A DNA stretch of 64,000 nucleotides from Volvariella volvacea V23 (GCA_000349905.1 KB722737.1:829327-893326); one strand, 5' to 3'; positions 26,335-40,020 are shown, counted from the stretch's first letter. Numbers and translations are program-made. Notes: a model not told the origin generated them from the sequence alone.

Positions 26335-28421
26335 ATGTCAACCACCACCAATCCCTCCCACATCCTCATTGCACGCAATTCTCGCGGACACAACCCTGCT
26401 GCCTCTTTGAGTTCCCCAACAGAAACACACGCCGCTGCTGCAGGCATATTCAGGTCTTCGAGTTCACCGCCGTTTGTGCTAGAGGAGTGTGATGAAGCTG
26501 ATGAAAGCGTTTCCGAGTTGGACATTGGAGAAACGGAGGAGGCTATCGAGCTAGATGAGACTTTTACGAAGAACAGCAGGTTTCCTGGGACAGTTAAGAT
26601 TGTAGTTGAGAGCACTACATTTTGGTATGTGCGGTATTTGGCAATCCCTTTCGTCCCCTATCAATCCCATATATCCTTAGCCTATTTAATTCGCTCCGAG
26701 CTATTGTTCTCGTTCTCCCCACTGACGCATCCTCAGGGCTCACAAGGAAGTCCTATTCTTCGCCTCTCCATTCTTCGAGGCCGCACTGAGCGGCAACTGG
26801 TCCGAAACCAGCGGCGGCCGACCTCAGTCTGTATCAAGCATAATAACCATCTCCCAACCCCCGACATCATGTACATGCTCAAGCATTCATCACAACCAGA
26901 ATGTGAAATCCGCAAGAGACAAGGCAACTGCGACTACGGAGATGATGACTTTAGACCCGGATACAGACCCGGATCTAGCGGATACGCATGTCGTTTACCA
27001 TCAGCACTCTACTGATTCGCTTGGGCCGAGTTCAAGTTTACATTCATCGATTGTGTCGAGTGTGGTGAATAGTGAGACTGAGCAGAGTGACTCAGAGAAC
27101 CGAGTTTCGTCAAAGGAGGAAGCTAGGAAACATGCTTTGGAAAAGTTGCAGAGTGGTGGTAGCGCCGGAATGGTGGAGGGTGGGGGCGATAAGGCTAGAA
27201 AGAAGGACACGACGAAGAAGGCGATGGCTAGCAAGCAGACCCAGACACATAGCTCGAGAAAGGTTTCGCCCGCCCAAGCAATGGTGAAGAGACGCCCGAA
27301 GAATGGACCAGACGCAGTGATCGTGTTAAAGGAAGAAAAGGTACCTCTATGTTTATCTTAGTGCGTCGCAGTATATCTAAGCGAGGCTAATTGTAGGCTA
27401 ACACGTTCCATGATTTCCTGAAATTCGTATACCCGCAGTACGTCCTAAATTATACGGATTTTCACGGAAAAACTAAGGTCCCCTGCGTTACCTCACAGCC
27501 TCGAATGCACGATCACCTGGAACAATGTTGAATCGTTGATGAATATCTCGCACAAGCTCTGCGTTCCTGCGCTTCAACGCGAGTGTTTAAACTTCCTCCT
27601 TACACATGCTGCTGGGAGACCTATAAAAGCAATGAGAATAGCGGAGTTGTTTGAGGAAGAGGAGCTTTATAGAGAGTCGAGTCGCTTTGTGTTGGATAAT
27701 CCCGGTGGATGGTCTGAGCACGAGTTAAATACACTCACCAAGGAAACGCTTCTCAAGTTGGAAAAGAGGTACGTGGTATTTTGCATTTTCACATGCCAAA
27801 GTCTGACTCGCCCGCAAGACGAAACTGGTTCCTTGAGCGTGTGCTCAAGCTTGGGCTTACGATGGTGGCTAAAGAGTACCAATGTGTACGTTCCCAACAT
27901 CTCGTGGTGCACACCAGCAACGCTAAGGGTTTATTAAGTGCCCCACATGTCCAGATCCGCCTACGTGCGCACGCCTTCTAGAGGAAAAATGGAGACAGGC
28001 ATATCATGCTGTCTTCCGTTTTGGTGGGTAACAAATATTATGCTTGTCCACCTATAACCCTAATTTTGCAGGTCCCCCTCAACCCTCGATGGTGTATCGA
28101 TACCTACGCATGTTGGAGGGTGTCAGCCCACCCCTATCACTCATGCAAACAGCTTGTCAAGCAAGTGCAAAAGCATTCACCGCAACACGTACGTCTTGTT
28201 ACCCTTCCTAAACCTCAGGTTGTGACTTATTCCCTTTTCATATAGTATTTGATCGGATGTTCTCACTGGGCGTCAGAGGAAGCGGTGCAGACGCCGCGCC
28301 TCTAAACGCGAGAGGGGTAGCCGCAGCCGCAGCTTCAGGTCCAAGAAGACATTTCTTGTATTGTACCCTGAAACCTGAGCCCGCTCCCCAAAGACCTAGG
28401 AGATCGAGGGATGCCACGTGA
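26335..28421 (+). CDS. BTB/POZ domain protein
   Basis: The BTB fold is split: FPGTVKIVVESTTFW in exon 1, then after an intron AHKEVLFFASPFFEAALSGN WSETSGRPQ. A Ser/Thr-rich, Lys-rich insert of about 150 residues (27000-27345) follows. The rest of the fold reads DAVIVLKEEKANTFHDFLKF VYPH and ITWNNVESLMNISHKLCVPA LQRECLNFLL. A BACK-like helical region follows: AMRIAELFEEEELYRESSRF then TLTKETLLKLEKR. The C-terminal exons include CPTCPDPPTCARLLEEKWRQ and SMVYRYLRMLEGVSPPLSL. There is no Kelch, MATH or ankyrin repeat. The long insert inside the BTB domain is characteristic of a basidiomycete family. It could be a Cul3 adaptor, but that is inference. The start is the ATG at 26335; an in-frame ATG at 26266 is also open. 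Confidence 0.8.
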
Positions 28422-29218
28422 AACATGCGCCCAACTTGAGCACCCTTGTCCTCTTGGGTACCTTATAAGCTGCCGTCGCTTGCACTAGCGCGCGCTCAGG
28501 TTGATGAAGGTTCAAGTCGTATTTCCCCGGCTTTTTGCTTCTTGGTTGTTCTTAGGATTAGATTTTTCCGTTTCGACTCCCTTCGACTTTCTTTCTGGGT
28601 TTCTTGGTTGTCTACTCACTCCAGTGGCTTTGCTTTCTTCGCACGTGTCTTGAGCATTTCCCCTTGTATTCGCTTCGAGTCGCCTATAGGTGTCACTAAA
28701 TTCTCCGATCAGTTTACACGTAAATATCTTCGAGTCGAGTACTAAGATAAGGCTCTTCGAGCGATGGTGTTTGACTAGAAGGCTTGATTGTTCTGGGGAA
28801 TATCATAAAGATGTGAAAGTGACGAGACTTGAATGCGTCCTATTGGGTTTTGGATTGCACTGTAGGCATCTTTGGACCAACTTTTGCGATTGTAATTTGT
28901 ATGTACATTATCAGTCACCGGTCGCCAATTAGCAATAATTATATACTAGGAAGGAAGGAAATGTGTGGAGTTACAAGAAATGTCAAAGCCGCTATGGCCA
29001 AGCCTTCACGCACATGTCAGTGCATGAATCCAGGATGACGCATACCATCCAAGAAATTATTAGGTGCACCAAGAAATTCGTCGTCTGACCACTCTACAAC
29101 TCTTACTTGTGCAGATCTCCCGTCGTGTTATGACCACCATTAGGGTCGCCAATGGTGTTATTCCCTTGACTCGTCCCTAGCGCTTCCGCCGCTCTCATTA
29201 ATGCCTCGTGAAAGAGCT
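28422..29218. other. no gene recognised
   Basis: Between convergent genes (BTB + and antiporter -). Short frames only. A GGTTCAAGTCG string at 28510 resembles a tRNA T-loop, but no tRNA fold could be drawn around it. Confidence 0.4.
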
Positions 29219-31621
29219 TTATAGGACTCCGATCAATACAACCCCCAAAACATCATCGCAATACCCACATTGACACCCTTGGGCCTGAGCCCGATTGCCC
29301 CGTACATTGGGATACCCTGCATTCCTAAGGCTTCCATAGGATTTCGGACGAGCAACCCAAAGCAAAAATTCGCGATCTGCAGGCGAGAAAGCCGAGGTGG
29401 GTTGGGCAGTGCTAGTGTTACTAGCGTTAGCACTTCGAGTGTTGTGGCCCGTGGTCCGACTCGTTGCAGTGGGAGCCGCGTGTGCAACTTCGCCGACTTG
29501 AGAGTCGTTGCGCAGGTGGTATCGTTGATTCAGGCGGTCCTGTATTTTGAGAAAGATGGTGTAGATCGTTGTGGAGAGGCCATCTATACGCAGGTGAGGT
29601 GTGTTTTGGCAAGTAATTTGGTGGAATTTGGGCTCACGGACGAAGATAGAACCAAGGATAACAAAAGCGACAATTACTTCGAGGGATTGCGCTAGTAATT
29701 GGTGCTGCTTGTTCTGAGTAGGCTGGGCGGTTGTGTGGCTGGGAACAAACCCCATGCGAGCAGGGGGCAGTTCTTTGAGCGCCATAGTGGCCATAAACAG
29801 AGCTCCAACTCCCATCTAGGATCCTTGAGCATTCAGATAGCGGGATAGACGTTAATGGATACTTACAGGTCCTGATAGAACAGGTTCAGTCAAGCCACAG
29901 AAATTTAGTCAGATGGGTAGAAAGAGTTCCTGAAATCTCATAAAGACAGCAGCACCCACCAAAGTGACCAGCGAACAATGCCTCCTTCCAGCCCTCGATT
30001 TCTGGCACCCAGGTGTAAAGCACAAGGAGAGCTGGTATCCTCCTCAAGAGCAGTATGCCAATCAGTATGCACAATAGTTTTGTCGTCGTGAGTCCTAGTT
30101 GTGGGTCCACCAGGAAGTCAGTGTGGCTGATTGTCGGGAAAAACGCATGGAAAGGCATCCAAGCGCCTATGTAAATGAAGCAGAAGCAATTAAGGATGAA
30201 GTCTAAGATATGAGAGAAGGTCTGGTCTTCGCCGATTCTGTCATTGAACTTTCCGTCCCAAGATATCGCGCTCCCTATTGCAGGGGGTGAGGAGATGATA
30301 CAGTTTAATTGAATTGGGTGATGCCAGCTCACCTGCGGCAAATGCGGCCAAGAGATCGTCGCTACCCATGGTGCTGACAATGCCAACGGTGAAAATAGAC
30401 AAGGCAAGGTATTGAATGAGGTACGTGTCTTGGTTCATGTACCCAGATTTGTAGTATCTGGTCATGATACGCGAGAATACGATGCCTAATCACGTCGCAT
30501 TCGAGCTGTGCATTCACACTCACGAACTAGATACGCACCTATCAAGGCACCTGTTAAAGTGCCCAGGACTACTTGGTCTAAGGAAGTGTTTTAGTAATTC
30601 AGCAGCATTTGCAGTGGGGATATGGAACGTACACAACCAACCAACAAGTAGCCAATCAGCCAAGATATCCAAGTTGCTGGAAGTTGGCGCCCGCAATACG
30701 AGAATCATGGAAATGGCGAGAAAAGGATAAGCCAACCCATCGTTCGCCGCAGATTCTGCAGAAAGAACGTGTCTTAACCGGAGCGGGACGTTGTCCTTTG
30801 CGAATTTTCCGCCTAAAATAATCAGCACGTTGGTGATTTTGGATATTAAGATGTACTGCAATGAGAAGATGTACGTACCAACAATGGAGGAGCAGATTAC
30901 AGGGTCAGTCGGTGTCAAGCAGGCTGCTATAGCCAGACAAGAAGGGAAGTCCAATATAGGAACTAGAATTTTTATCATTCCTGGGATTGAGAGTTGATTA
31001 ATTGAATGTGATGGAGAAGACCCAGAGGGCTCACCAGAAACGAGCATCCAGCCAATAGCCATCGTCGGGACTACCAGTGCCACCATCCCTCTGACATGTC
31101 TAGCCATATAAGATTTAGGCAGCTCTACACCTATGGCAAACAGTCCAGTAGCCAAGACGATTCTCATTACCTCGTGGGTGATAATATGAGTGGTATGACT
31201 TGAGAAATGGGCATTCTGGGCACTCAAACCGAGAGACGGGGACGATGTCCACGACCGAGGATCAAAAAGGTTGAAGCCGTGGGGTCCTACAAGGAACCCA
31301 AATAGAGTACCCAGAATAACTTCATTTAGGAAGAGCTAGTGGTAGTTGTTGGGGATACCCGTCACTACACATCCCATCATGTTGAATAAAGGACAGTTGG
31401 TTACCTGTTCTTTTAGTAGCACAGTGAACAAGGAGAACTTGTTCACGTTTTAGTTGACGAACGATCTTATGCATATATGCATGCGGAGACCGATATCTTA
31501 CCACTGTGACAAATCCCCCAAGCAGGATGTATCCCGTGCCAATGGTTGTTACCTATCCAGTTATCCTGACAATTCATCTTCCTTAACGAGGAGGACATAC
31601 TTCAAACAAGGAGCGAATCAT
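29219..31621 (-). CDS. Na+/H+ antiporter (NHA1/CPA1 type)
   Basis: Multi-pass exchanger that exports Na+/K+ in exchange for protons at the plasma membrane. The start MIRSLFEVTTIGTGYILLGG, joined across a short intron, matches the fungal NHA1-type N-terminus. Later pieces: ILGTLFGFLVGPHGFNLFDP, ITHEVMRIVLATGLFAIGVE, DFPSCLAIAACLTPTDPVIC (the TPTDP motif), RLRHVLSAESAANDGLAYPF (the ESAxND ion-binding motif), TVGIVSTMGSDDLLAAFAAG, HILDFILNCFCFIYIGAWMP and LLLRRIPALLVLYTWVPEIE. After GHFG come PMGVGALFMATMALKE and SLEVIVAFVILGSIFV, then a hydrophilic Ser/Thr tail. The conserved Asp residues of TPTDP and AND are present. More than ten short introns. The exon structure of the last 500 bases is uncertain, and two frames compete for the C-terminus. 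Confidence 0.85.
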
Positions 31622-32015
31622 AGCCAAACGGAATCAACTGTGATTAATGAAGGGGAAGTGTTGAAGTGTTGGAAGGAGGTACAATGGTGGTAAAGCCAGA
31701 TATGCCAGTGGGAGAAGGAATGCTTAAGTAGTCTCTCAAGCGTCGCTTTTATCAGGCCTTGGCGTTTACGTCGAAGGCTGACGGGTAAGGAATAGTGCGT
31801 TAAAAAGACGACAGGTGAGCGCATATAGGGTAAAAAGAGTTGCTTGAGAGAGAGAAGGAACCAACTGCCCCTAATAAAGAAAGCTGCCATCAAGAACTTG
31901 GCCACTGGCATGACAGTCAGGATCAATGCCGATGATGCAATGATGCGACCCAGGCGTAAGCCGGAATGGGGAAGTAGTACAAATTGACAAACCTGATGGT
32001 GCGTGATTTTCGCTA
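31622..32015. other. intergenic, antiporter promoter
   Basis: Upstream of the antiporter and downstream of the arylesterase-like gene. A 133-codon frame on the minus strand crosses it without recognisable content and is not called. Confidence 0.4.
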
Positions 32016-33551
32016 TCAAAGGCTACACGTAACAAGCGCTGGAGCAGCGAGTCCTTGAAGTCCACGGAAACAGCAGTATATTATTATTGATCTAATCAAG
32101 ACTTGAAAGGAGGTAAACATACCATGTAAGAAAAGTCGATTTCTCTTCACATCATAAGCTACAGACGTTACTCCAGAAGCAATTGATCCGCCGTCCTCAA
32201 ATACCTATCAATGAAATTCAGAAATTGCAGCATACCAAGGGATACTGACTTGCCTTATCGACTCTGAATTTGTGTCCATAGAATGCATCTGTTCCAGTAT
32301 TAATAGTTATCCGATGGGCAGATGAAGGCGCAGGAATTGAGGGCTCCCTGGAGTGTTTGAAGGCAGTTTTGAGAATGTCTGGATAGCCTATTGATCTACT
32401 GAGTTCTGCGGTTGTATAGATGACAGGCTACACACCAGCTGCCCATACTGCACCGTTGGCATCAATAGCGATATTGTCGATTCCCCGATCTGTGAGTGAA
32501 ATCTCATTAAATCGACAGAAGCCAATAATTGAATATACAATACCTGTGGCAACGAAATCGGTGCGTACAAGGGTGTTATCAGCCTGGAGTTCCATGATTG
32601 TAATACCTCCCCACATGACATTTGCTACATAGAATGTATCGTTCGGAGCTCGCGCAATGCCATTGTTGCCATGCATGTTCATTGCCGCAAATTTACAGCC
32701 ATGTTCAATGTGGCAGTAACCAATGGATGAAGAAGCTCGACCAAGCAATTCGAGCTCGTGACGCTATAATTTCAGGGCAATAAATTAAGAAGTCAATTCC
32801 TGCATGCACTATGAACTAGGACGGCCAGTCGTGCCCTTGTCAGGTGATGGAAAACTTACCCAGCCGATTTTCTCTCCGTGGTCGTTTGTGAAGAAAAAGC
32901 TCTGGCCGTCTGAAGATCCAGCGATGTCGTTTGGTGTAATAATGACGGGATCCTCAACAGTGCGGATGTGGGTAAGAACATCACCATCGACATGTGTTTT
33001 GAAGACTTCAATTGCCGAGTCGGCACCCACATCTCGGGCAGGTCGATCTCCCAATGGGCTTCTGTGATTAACTAAGTAGACGAAGAGCGTATTGGGGTCA
33101 GAAGCTGATGGTACCACGTCCATCCCGTGTACTGACAGCCCACGTGAGCTGTTGAAGTTGGACAGTTTCAGTCGTACAACCTTTCCAGATCGCGCGTCGT
33201 ATGTGGCGACGTAGTCATCGCGCGACGCCCCCTGCTCATCGAACTTGAAAGATGCAGGGAGCCAGTGTGTTCGACTCTCAGGGGTGGAACACGCGAGATA
33301 GAGGACGCCTGTGGGCTGATGGAGCACAATTTCTGAAATAGAGTTTAGTATGCAAGGGACGGCAGTGGGTGGGGCAACACACTTTCGCATGCCTGCACTT
33401 CTGATGTGCTTGTGCACTTGGTGTTTCCTATTGATTCGATGATCCGACCATACCCAACCACGGCGAGGATGGGCTTGACGTAGAGGTGGTATGCGCCAAG
33501 TGCGATGGCAAGGAGCACAACCGAAAGGTTGATAAAGGTAGACCTGGACAT
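32016..33551 (-). CDS. membrane-anchored arylesterase/SMP-30-like protein
   Basis: The N-terminus MSRSTFINLSVVLLAIALGA YHLYVKPIL is an uncleaved signal anchor. A six-bladed beta-propeller of the paraoxonase/SMP-30 type follows: HQPTGVLYLACSTPESRTHW, DARSGKVVRLKLSNFNSSRG LSVHGMDV, LFVYLVNHRSP, the calcium-site-like segment EDPVIITPNDIAGSSDGQSF FFTNDHG, then YCHIEHGCKFAAMNMHGNNG IARAPNDTFYVANVMWGG, GIDNIAIDANGAVWAAG, and at the end VTSVAYDVKRNRLFLHGLAA PALVTCSL. The N-D and N-G-I-A positions are where PON1 binds calcium. The family hydrolyses lactones and aryl esters; the fungal substrate is unknown. Several introns; the final one lies between LFLHG and LAAPAL. Confidence 0.82.
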
Positions 33552-33916
33552 GGAAAGCGCTCTCAGGGGACAGGCTGGCAAGTAGCTTTATACTTTTGAA
33601 TGCGCTCTCAGGGACGCAGTATATATAATTAGCTCGATTTATGTTCGGGTGTGACATATTGGCGTGACCGATCTCCAGGTTGGCGTCCTCCCCATCTCCG
33701 TTCGTCGCCATCGCCAATTCTCCACCTCGTTGTCAACTCATCCTTTGTTTTGGCTTTCCTTTCATCCTCCTTCCTGGTTTCATCCTCTTTTCTCCCCCTT
33801 TTTTCGTCCTTCACGGGCTTCTCAGTGAGAAGCTCAAAACGGCACTCCGTTCAACCTGAAATAGCACCGCGACACGAGACCGCGGGCAGTAATTGGATTC
33901 ACATCACACCCTGGTG
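33552..33916. promoter_or_regulatory. divergent promoter, arylesterase-like / RhoGAP
   Basis: 365 bases between divergent starts. A pyrimidine-rich tract at about 33720-33830 probably lies in the leader of the RhoGAP gene. The purine-rich frame on the other strand is a shadow. Confidence 0.4.
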
Positions 33917-36900
33917 ATGCTTCAAACTATGAGCAATATCCAGAACGACATATCTCCGGTCCCATCGCACCTCGTCTCGCAACCTGGTGGTCAATCCTTC
34001 AACGAGCCTATATCCTTGGAAGACCGGGTGTGTCCTGGTTGTAAGAAGTCTGTAGTCAGCGAGCAAGGCGGATTAGTAGTCGCTTTCGGGTGAGCATGCG
34101 TCCATACTGCGCAATGCGTTGGTCTCCCCTCTCACCACTTTGATCGTTCCTGCTTCCTTTCTTTCAATTCAACCTTACCACTGAGCAGCCAATCCTTCTT
34201 CCACGTCGATTGCTTCAAATGTGCAAAATGCGGGAATCAAGTCACAGCGGACACAAACCTTCTTCTGCTTTCAGATGGCTCACCTATCTGTGCCAACTGT
34301 TCGTACAGCTGCAACGTCTGCCATCAGCCCATTTTGGATGAGGCCATCATGACTGGAGACGATTCCTATCATGCCCATTGCTTCAAGTGCAAAGTATGCC
34401 AGAACCGTATTGACGAGCTGGTCTTTGCAAAGACCACACAGGGTATATATTGTATGAACTGCCACAATGAACGCATGATTAAAATCCGAAGACACGCTCA
34501 AAAGAAGGCTGAACGTGAGAGGGAAAAGGCCGCCGCCGCCGCGGCTGCAGCTGCAGCTCTTGCTTCCTCAAAATCGCGAGAGCCTCAGACGGAGAATGGC
34601 GTATGTCACTTGTTGGGCTTCATTCTTCCTCAAACCTGACCTTTCTTCCTCTTCTAGGTTCAGAATTCGTCAATGTCAATGGATCGTACTGCACCACATA
34701 CACCCAAGATACCCGAGAACGTGCTCGCGCCTCAACGCCATGAAACCAAAGATACCCCTGAAACGCACAATGCCCAACAAGGAGGGAGAAATCCACAATT
34801 GAACATCCGCACATCTCCCCCTTCATCTTCTCAATCTGTAATATCACTTCAGAATGGCCAATCAACTGCTACACCAAGTCCCAAGCCACACCCGCCAAGG
34901 TTCGATTCCTTACCTGGAACCGAGCGTTCAAACCCAACAAAGAGCAATACCCTCCCTGCATCCATCTCAGAAATGCCCAATGACCCAAGACGCAACCATG
35001 ACGACCGCTCACTGAACACCCCCTTCGGGAGGAATCAGACACAGCAAGCTCCCACCGTTGTGGAAGGATTGACGGCCCCGACAAGCAAACGCGAGAAACG
35101 CAACTCGATAAACCCTGGACTTGTACTATCTAATTTGGACATTGCTAATTTCCCTGCACGAGCTGCTTCTCCTGCCCTTTCACCCTTGTCGGCTTCTTTC
35201 CCCACCCTGCAAAATAGCGCCTCCGGGGGCAGAGATTCTCCCCTTCCCCCTTCCAACAGAAGCCTTAACCATCACGCTCCTACCCACACCCGCCCACAGT
35301 CTTCTGTTGGTTCCATCCACAGTTTCTCTAGCCTTCGCCCAGCATCACCATCACCATCGTTACAGCCGGATCGCTGGGATGCACACGAAAGCCGCTCAAG
35401 GTCGGGCAGCTATTCATCTTATCACGACCCACATGGTGACCACACGGTTATGAGTGGCGGGTTGTCGTTCGCTACCCAAGCCACGTCACCTAGGGTGCAA
35501 AATTTTGACCCAAGCCAGCATCCATCAATACCGCAGCAACACCGAGGTTCGGGCTCCATTGAAGATGGCGCCAAGATCCGAAGGTCTTTCGAGAGCCGAT
35601 TCAGTGTCACAATAAGTGAACGCTCACCGTCAAGCCTCTCGCGTTATAGAACGGCCTCCCCGTCTCATCCGACAGATGTACCCGATAGTGTCGATCCCGA
35701 CGATTTGATCGACGATGATGGTTATTACTCGCAGCCACCCTCCGTGCCATCGAAGGGTGACCTCCGTCCAAGCGACACAGAAAAGACCACGGAGACCACA
35801 AGTGAAGAGGACCGAGTGACCGATGATGCTATTGATGCCCTGATTGATCGTTCGTCTGAATCTCCAGAGTCCACGCCAGTTGAAAGAACGACGCGCTCGA
35901 CGTTCATCGCACCTGCCTTGCCGCCAATCAGATTTTCGTTGAATGCTGCAGATTTCTCTCAGCTATTTAATTCAGTCGAAGGTGCTCCCCCGTTGAAAGC
36001 GCTCGAAGAGCTGGCGAATAGGGAGAATGGGCAGAAGGGCGTACATACCAATGGAGTTTTACCTACCCCACCAGGAGGCGCGATTGGTGAGGGCAAACCT
36101 GCGTTGAATAAGCCCCTCTCGGCAGTGGCACCTCTGCAACCAAGAAGAAGCAGTGTGGACGTCCTGTCCCCTACTACTCCTAAGCGCCTACCTGCAATCC
36201 CCTCCTCTCCAGCAGTGACTGTCAATGGAGTTTCAAGCAATACTCGCAATAAGGTTAGCCCGTCAGCTGAATCAACCTTAAAGCTGGTAAATGGCGATGG
36301 GTCTTCGAAGCCTCTCGCACCAAAACCCGCGTCAGCTGCTGCTGCAACGTCAACCTTATCTGTCTCCACGTCATCCACCAACACTGCAATTGGCTCCGGA
36401 TACCCTAGTGCCTCGAACGCTAGCCAGATAACGATAACAGAGCCGGGGTCGAGTGTTCCTACCCCAGTTCAACCTCACCCATCTGATATCGTCACCATGA
36501 GACTAAGGGAAGCGGTTACGGATGCGAAGGAGAGGGGCGCACAACAGCTGAAGCTAGATGGGACGTTTGCAGAGGCTATTCTTGATGCCCTGGAGAGGCA
36601 ACAGAGGGAAAATGCAGACCTAAGGAACAAAGTAGATAACATGAAGGTGCGTACCAAACCTTGCCTGCAGTGTTCTCAGCAAAATTTCGTGGGGAGTGTC
36701 GTTATTGTTCCCAAAACTCGGATGCCGCCGTGGCGTCACGGGGCTCCATACCGGTATTCTCAATGGAGTTCTGATTCCTGGCTCTCGTTTTTTCATTTAT
36801 TGTCTTCCATGCCCCTCTTTCCCTGGGTGTCCCATGTTGGCATGCGTTACGTTGTTTGAATTTCAAATCTGCTCGACTTCGCCTCTCGGATTCTAATTTT

Positions 36901-39279
36901 CTCTTTGCGTGGCTCTCGCTTGTGGTGCCTCCGATCGCTTACCCCTTTATGCTCTATTCATTTAGCGAGCGAGCAAGCAATACATGGATGGCCTAACTGT
37001 AGCGCAGACGGAGTACGACAAGGAATTGAAAGCGCGACGTGACGCAGAGGCAGAAGTGACAAGACTGAGGGTGTTGCTGTCAGGTCAAGCTGCAAAGTTG
37101 ATGGCGCTATCTGGCGATTCAAGGCGGCAAGAGTTAAGGCAGCAAATGACGAAGGAACTGCATGATAGCTTGTCTGGCTTGGAACAAGACCTCTCCAAGT
37201 TGAAGGTTGAGAGAGATATGGCTTTGGCCGAGGTAGAAGAACTCGCAGCCTCAAAGGGGTGAGTGCTATAAATTCCTTGCTTTTGATTAGATTTGCTGTC
37301 CTGCCCCTTTCGTACCTTTCGCAAAGCGCGGTCATAAGGTCTTCAAGGCGGCATCTCGCTTTGATGTCAATAAGCCTTGGTGCATTGCTTTTGCCTCATG
37401 CACTTCGTCTATATATGCGCAGTGGCTCTGTCCATACCCTCCTTCATCTCTCACTATGCTCGTTCTTTCGTCAATCGGCATTGTTGCTAATCGCTTCTTC
37501 AGCAGTGCGCAAGACGCTCCCTCGAACAACCTCGGTCGCTCTCTCACTATGCGCCTCGACAACATACGAGTACAATACCAACGTGACCTCGTTCCTCTTA
37601 CACAGCAACGAGAGGCCCTCAATAGGGAAATCGCTGAACTTAAAGCGGTCCGCGACGCCTTCCTAGAGGAGACCACTGCCCTGAACGCAAGAAATGAAGA
37701 GTTGGCCCACCTTAGCGCAGTCTATGCACGCAGGATGGACAGCCTCCCCGAATCGTCTGCTGCCAACGCCAATGCTAGCGCTAATGGCACTCCTAATGCC
37801 GCATCGACCAATGCCAGTATCAACGGCAGGCCGTCGACCTCTCAACCGCCCCCAGTGGCGGACCTAGGGCTGCCAAGAGGATCTATGGACAAACCTAAAC
37901 TGCCCATTCCTCAGCTTAATATCCCCCCGGCAAGCTCACCGCAGGTGTTGACCCAATCACTCAGCTCTTCGACAACCATAAGCGAGGAAAGTCTAGATTC
38001 GAGGTACCACAAGATTTCTAAAGCGGAGGCGGAAAGCCACACGCCCATCAAGAAGTTCAAGTGGCCTATGGCTAAGAACAATGCAAAGGAGGTGTACAAT
38101 CAAAATGCGGAAAGGGCTGCGGCCGCTGCGCTTGCAAAGGGACTCGGAGGAAATGGTGGAGAGATAAGACAACATAATTTCCAACAGTTGAGCATTTTGA
38201 GATTCGCGAGATGTGATCACTGTGGAGATAAGATGTGGGGCTCACAGCTGAAGTGTACTGGTGAGTTGCTTTGCTATTTTTGTCTTGAATTGGTGTTCAC
38301 CACATGTCATTAGCATGCAGCACTTCTGTGCATGTGAGATGTATCGCGCATGTTACGTCGGCCTGTACAAATTCGGGTAGCCAGAAAGATGATAATCATG
38401 TTTTGCGTGAGTAGAATTCTATTCTGGAGCAACTAAGTTCTAATCATTCTCCTCTAGCACCTTCAATGTTTGGCAGGGATTTGATTGAACAAGTCCGTGC
38501 AGATTCCAAGGATGGAGACCGGTTTGTCCCAGTCATTGTGCAGAAGTGTATTGAGGCTGTTGAGGCTCTTGGTATGTCGGGTTCCCTTTATCACTAGTCT
38601 ACTTATGATCTCATTACCCTACCAGCGCTCGAATATGAAGGTATCTACCGCAAGACCGGAGGACTAGGCCAATCAAAGACGATTACCCAGCTATTCGAAA
38701 AAGGAGATTATGCTGCCTTCGACCTGCGGGACACGAATCGATTCAACGATATTTGCAGCGTAACCTCCGTGCTGAAGACGTACTTCCGCTCCCTGCCAAT
38801 ACCTCTATTGACGTATGAACTGCATGAAGACTTCATGCAAGCCGTGCACGTACGAGATCCTGTGATAAGGCATAACACTCTTATGGAGCTGGTGAACAAA
38901 CTGCCAACGGAGCATTATCATACCCTTAGATTGCTTATGTTGCACCTGTATAAGTAAGTAGTGCAGAACCCCCTCTCCTCCCCCAGTACTGATCGTGATG
39001 GTTATCTTTAGCGTGCGAGAAAGGTCGGAAAAGAACCTGATGAATGCTAGGAATCTCGGGGTTGTTTTCGGACGTAAGTTCTTCCATTCCCGCCTATTGA
39101 TTTCTCTTCAATACTGATGGCCACCCACAGCGACTCTGATGAGATCAAGAGATCCGGGCGCAGAATTCAGTGATATGGCTGGTAAAGCACTGTCCGTTGA
39201 ATGGATGGTCGATAACGCACCCGAGATTTTCCAAACCGTACCGCCCCAACATCTACCTCCGGATCCCTCACTTTCATAA
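33917..39279 (+). CDS. LIM-LIM-C1-RhoGAP protein (Rga1-like)
   Basis: GTPase-activating protein for Rho/Cdc42 in polarity and septin control. Two N-terminal LIM domains: CPGCKKSVV to HVDCFKCAKCGNQV and CANC; then CNVCHQPILDEAIMTGDDSY HAHCFKCKVC to CMNCH. A Lys/Arg/Ala-rich helix and a very long Ser/Pro-rich disordered middle follow (34670-36640). Two coiled-coil exons come next (LREAVTDAKERGAQQLKLDG and QREALNREIAELKAVRDAFL). The C1 zinc finger is HNFQQLSILRFARCDHCGDK MWGSQLKC plus ACSTSVHVRCIAHVTSAC. The RhoGAP domain opens FGRDLIEQVRADSKDGDRFV, carries the arginine finger in YEGIYRKTGG, then LKTYFRSLPIPLLTYELHED, ELVNKLPTEHYHTLRLLMLH and NARNLGVVFGPTLMRS. The end is HLPPDPSLS. Domain order matches Rga1/Rga2-type fungal GAPs with an added C1 domain. 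Total about 1500 residues. Confidence 0.93.
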
Positions 39280-40020
39280 ATGATACTTTCAACACCGGAA
39301 CGGTTTCACATTTCATATTTTTACTACAATTCCCCAGTCCAACACGTATCATAAGCAAGGTTCCTGCTCCTTTTCGTTTCAATATCTTCACTGTGGCCGC
39401 TCACGTTCTCCATCTATACCTGTTTCTTTATAACCGGCATTATTTCCCTTCTTTTTTTCTCATCTCTTTCCTCTCGGTTTTCTGGGCATTCATTCACATA
39501 TACCTACAGGCGCTTCATACTCTTCATAACTATATCCATAGCATTCACCGCTTATCCATACCTCCATTATTTCCATGATACTGTCCCTCCACTTCGTACC
39601 AGCTTGGCACGTAAGACTTCAACGCCTCGTCACACGAACTGGTTGTTGTGATCTTCCATCTATCATTATGTTCCGATATCTGGCCACCTCATTCTCCATT
39701 CTTAGCCTTGTCAATACCCGTAGCTTGTTTACCTTGTTCCCTTGTTTATACTTTTGCCTTCTCCCCTTACGAGGTCGTTAGTTTTCCTTCGGCTCTTATG
39801 GTTGGATTAACTAGTATACAGGGGTTGTAATTCTTTCTTTTTTCCTTTATTTAGACGGGTCCGGAGCCCACATATTTTTCTCGTTTTCCTCTGCAATCGA
39901 TCATCGTAAATGCACGCCAATGTGGAAGCGCCCTGAACCATGACTTGTGACCGTGTTGACCAGGACTCAAAATGTAAACTGCTGAGGATACCAAGCTATG
40001 ATACAACACACTCTGGAGGA
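39280..40020. other. 3' flank, no gene recognised
   Basis: T-rich 3' flank of the RhoGAP gene (39400-39560), then intergenic sequence towards the convergent F-box gene. Small frames only. Confidence 0.4.

Noticed and set aside
28500..28530. Possible tRNA T-loop GGTTCAAGTCG
   Set aside because: No matching acceptor stem, anticodon arm or A-box on either strand.
31618..32019. 133-codon minus-strand frame between antiporter and arylesterase-like gene
   Set aside because: No domain; it overlaps both the antiporter start and the last arylesterase-like exon, so it is probably fortuitous.
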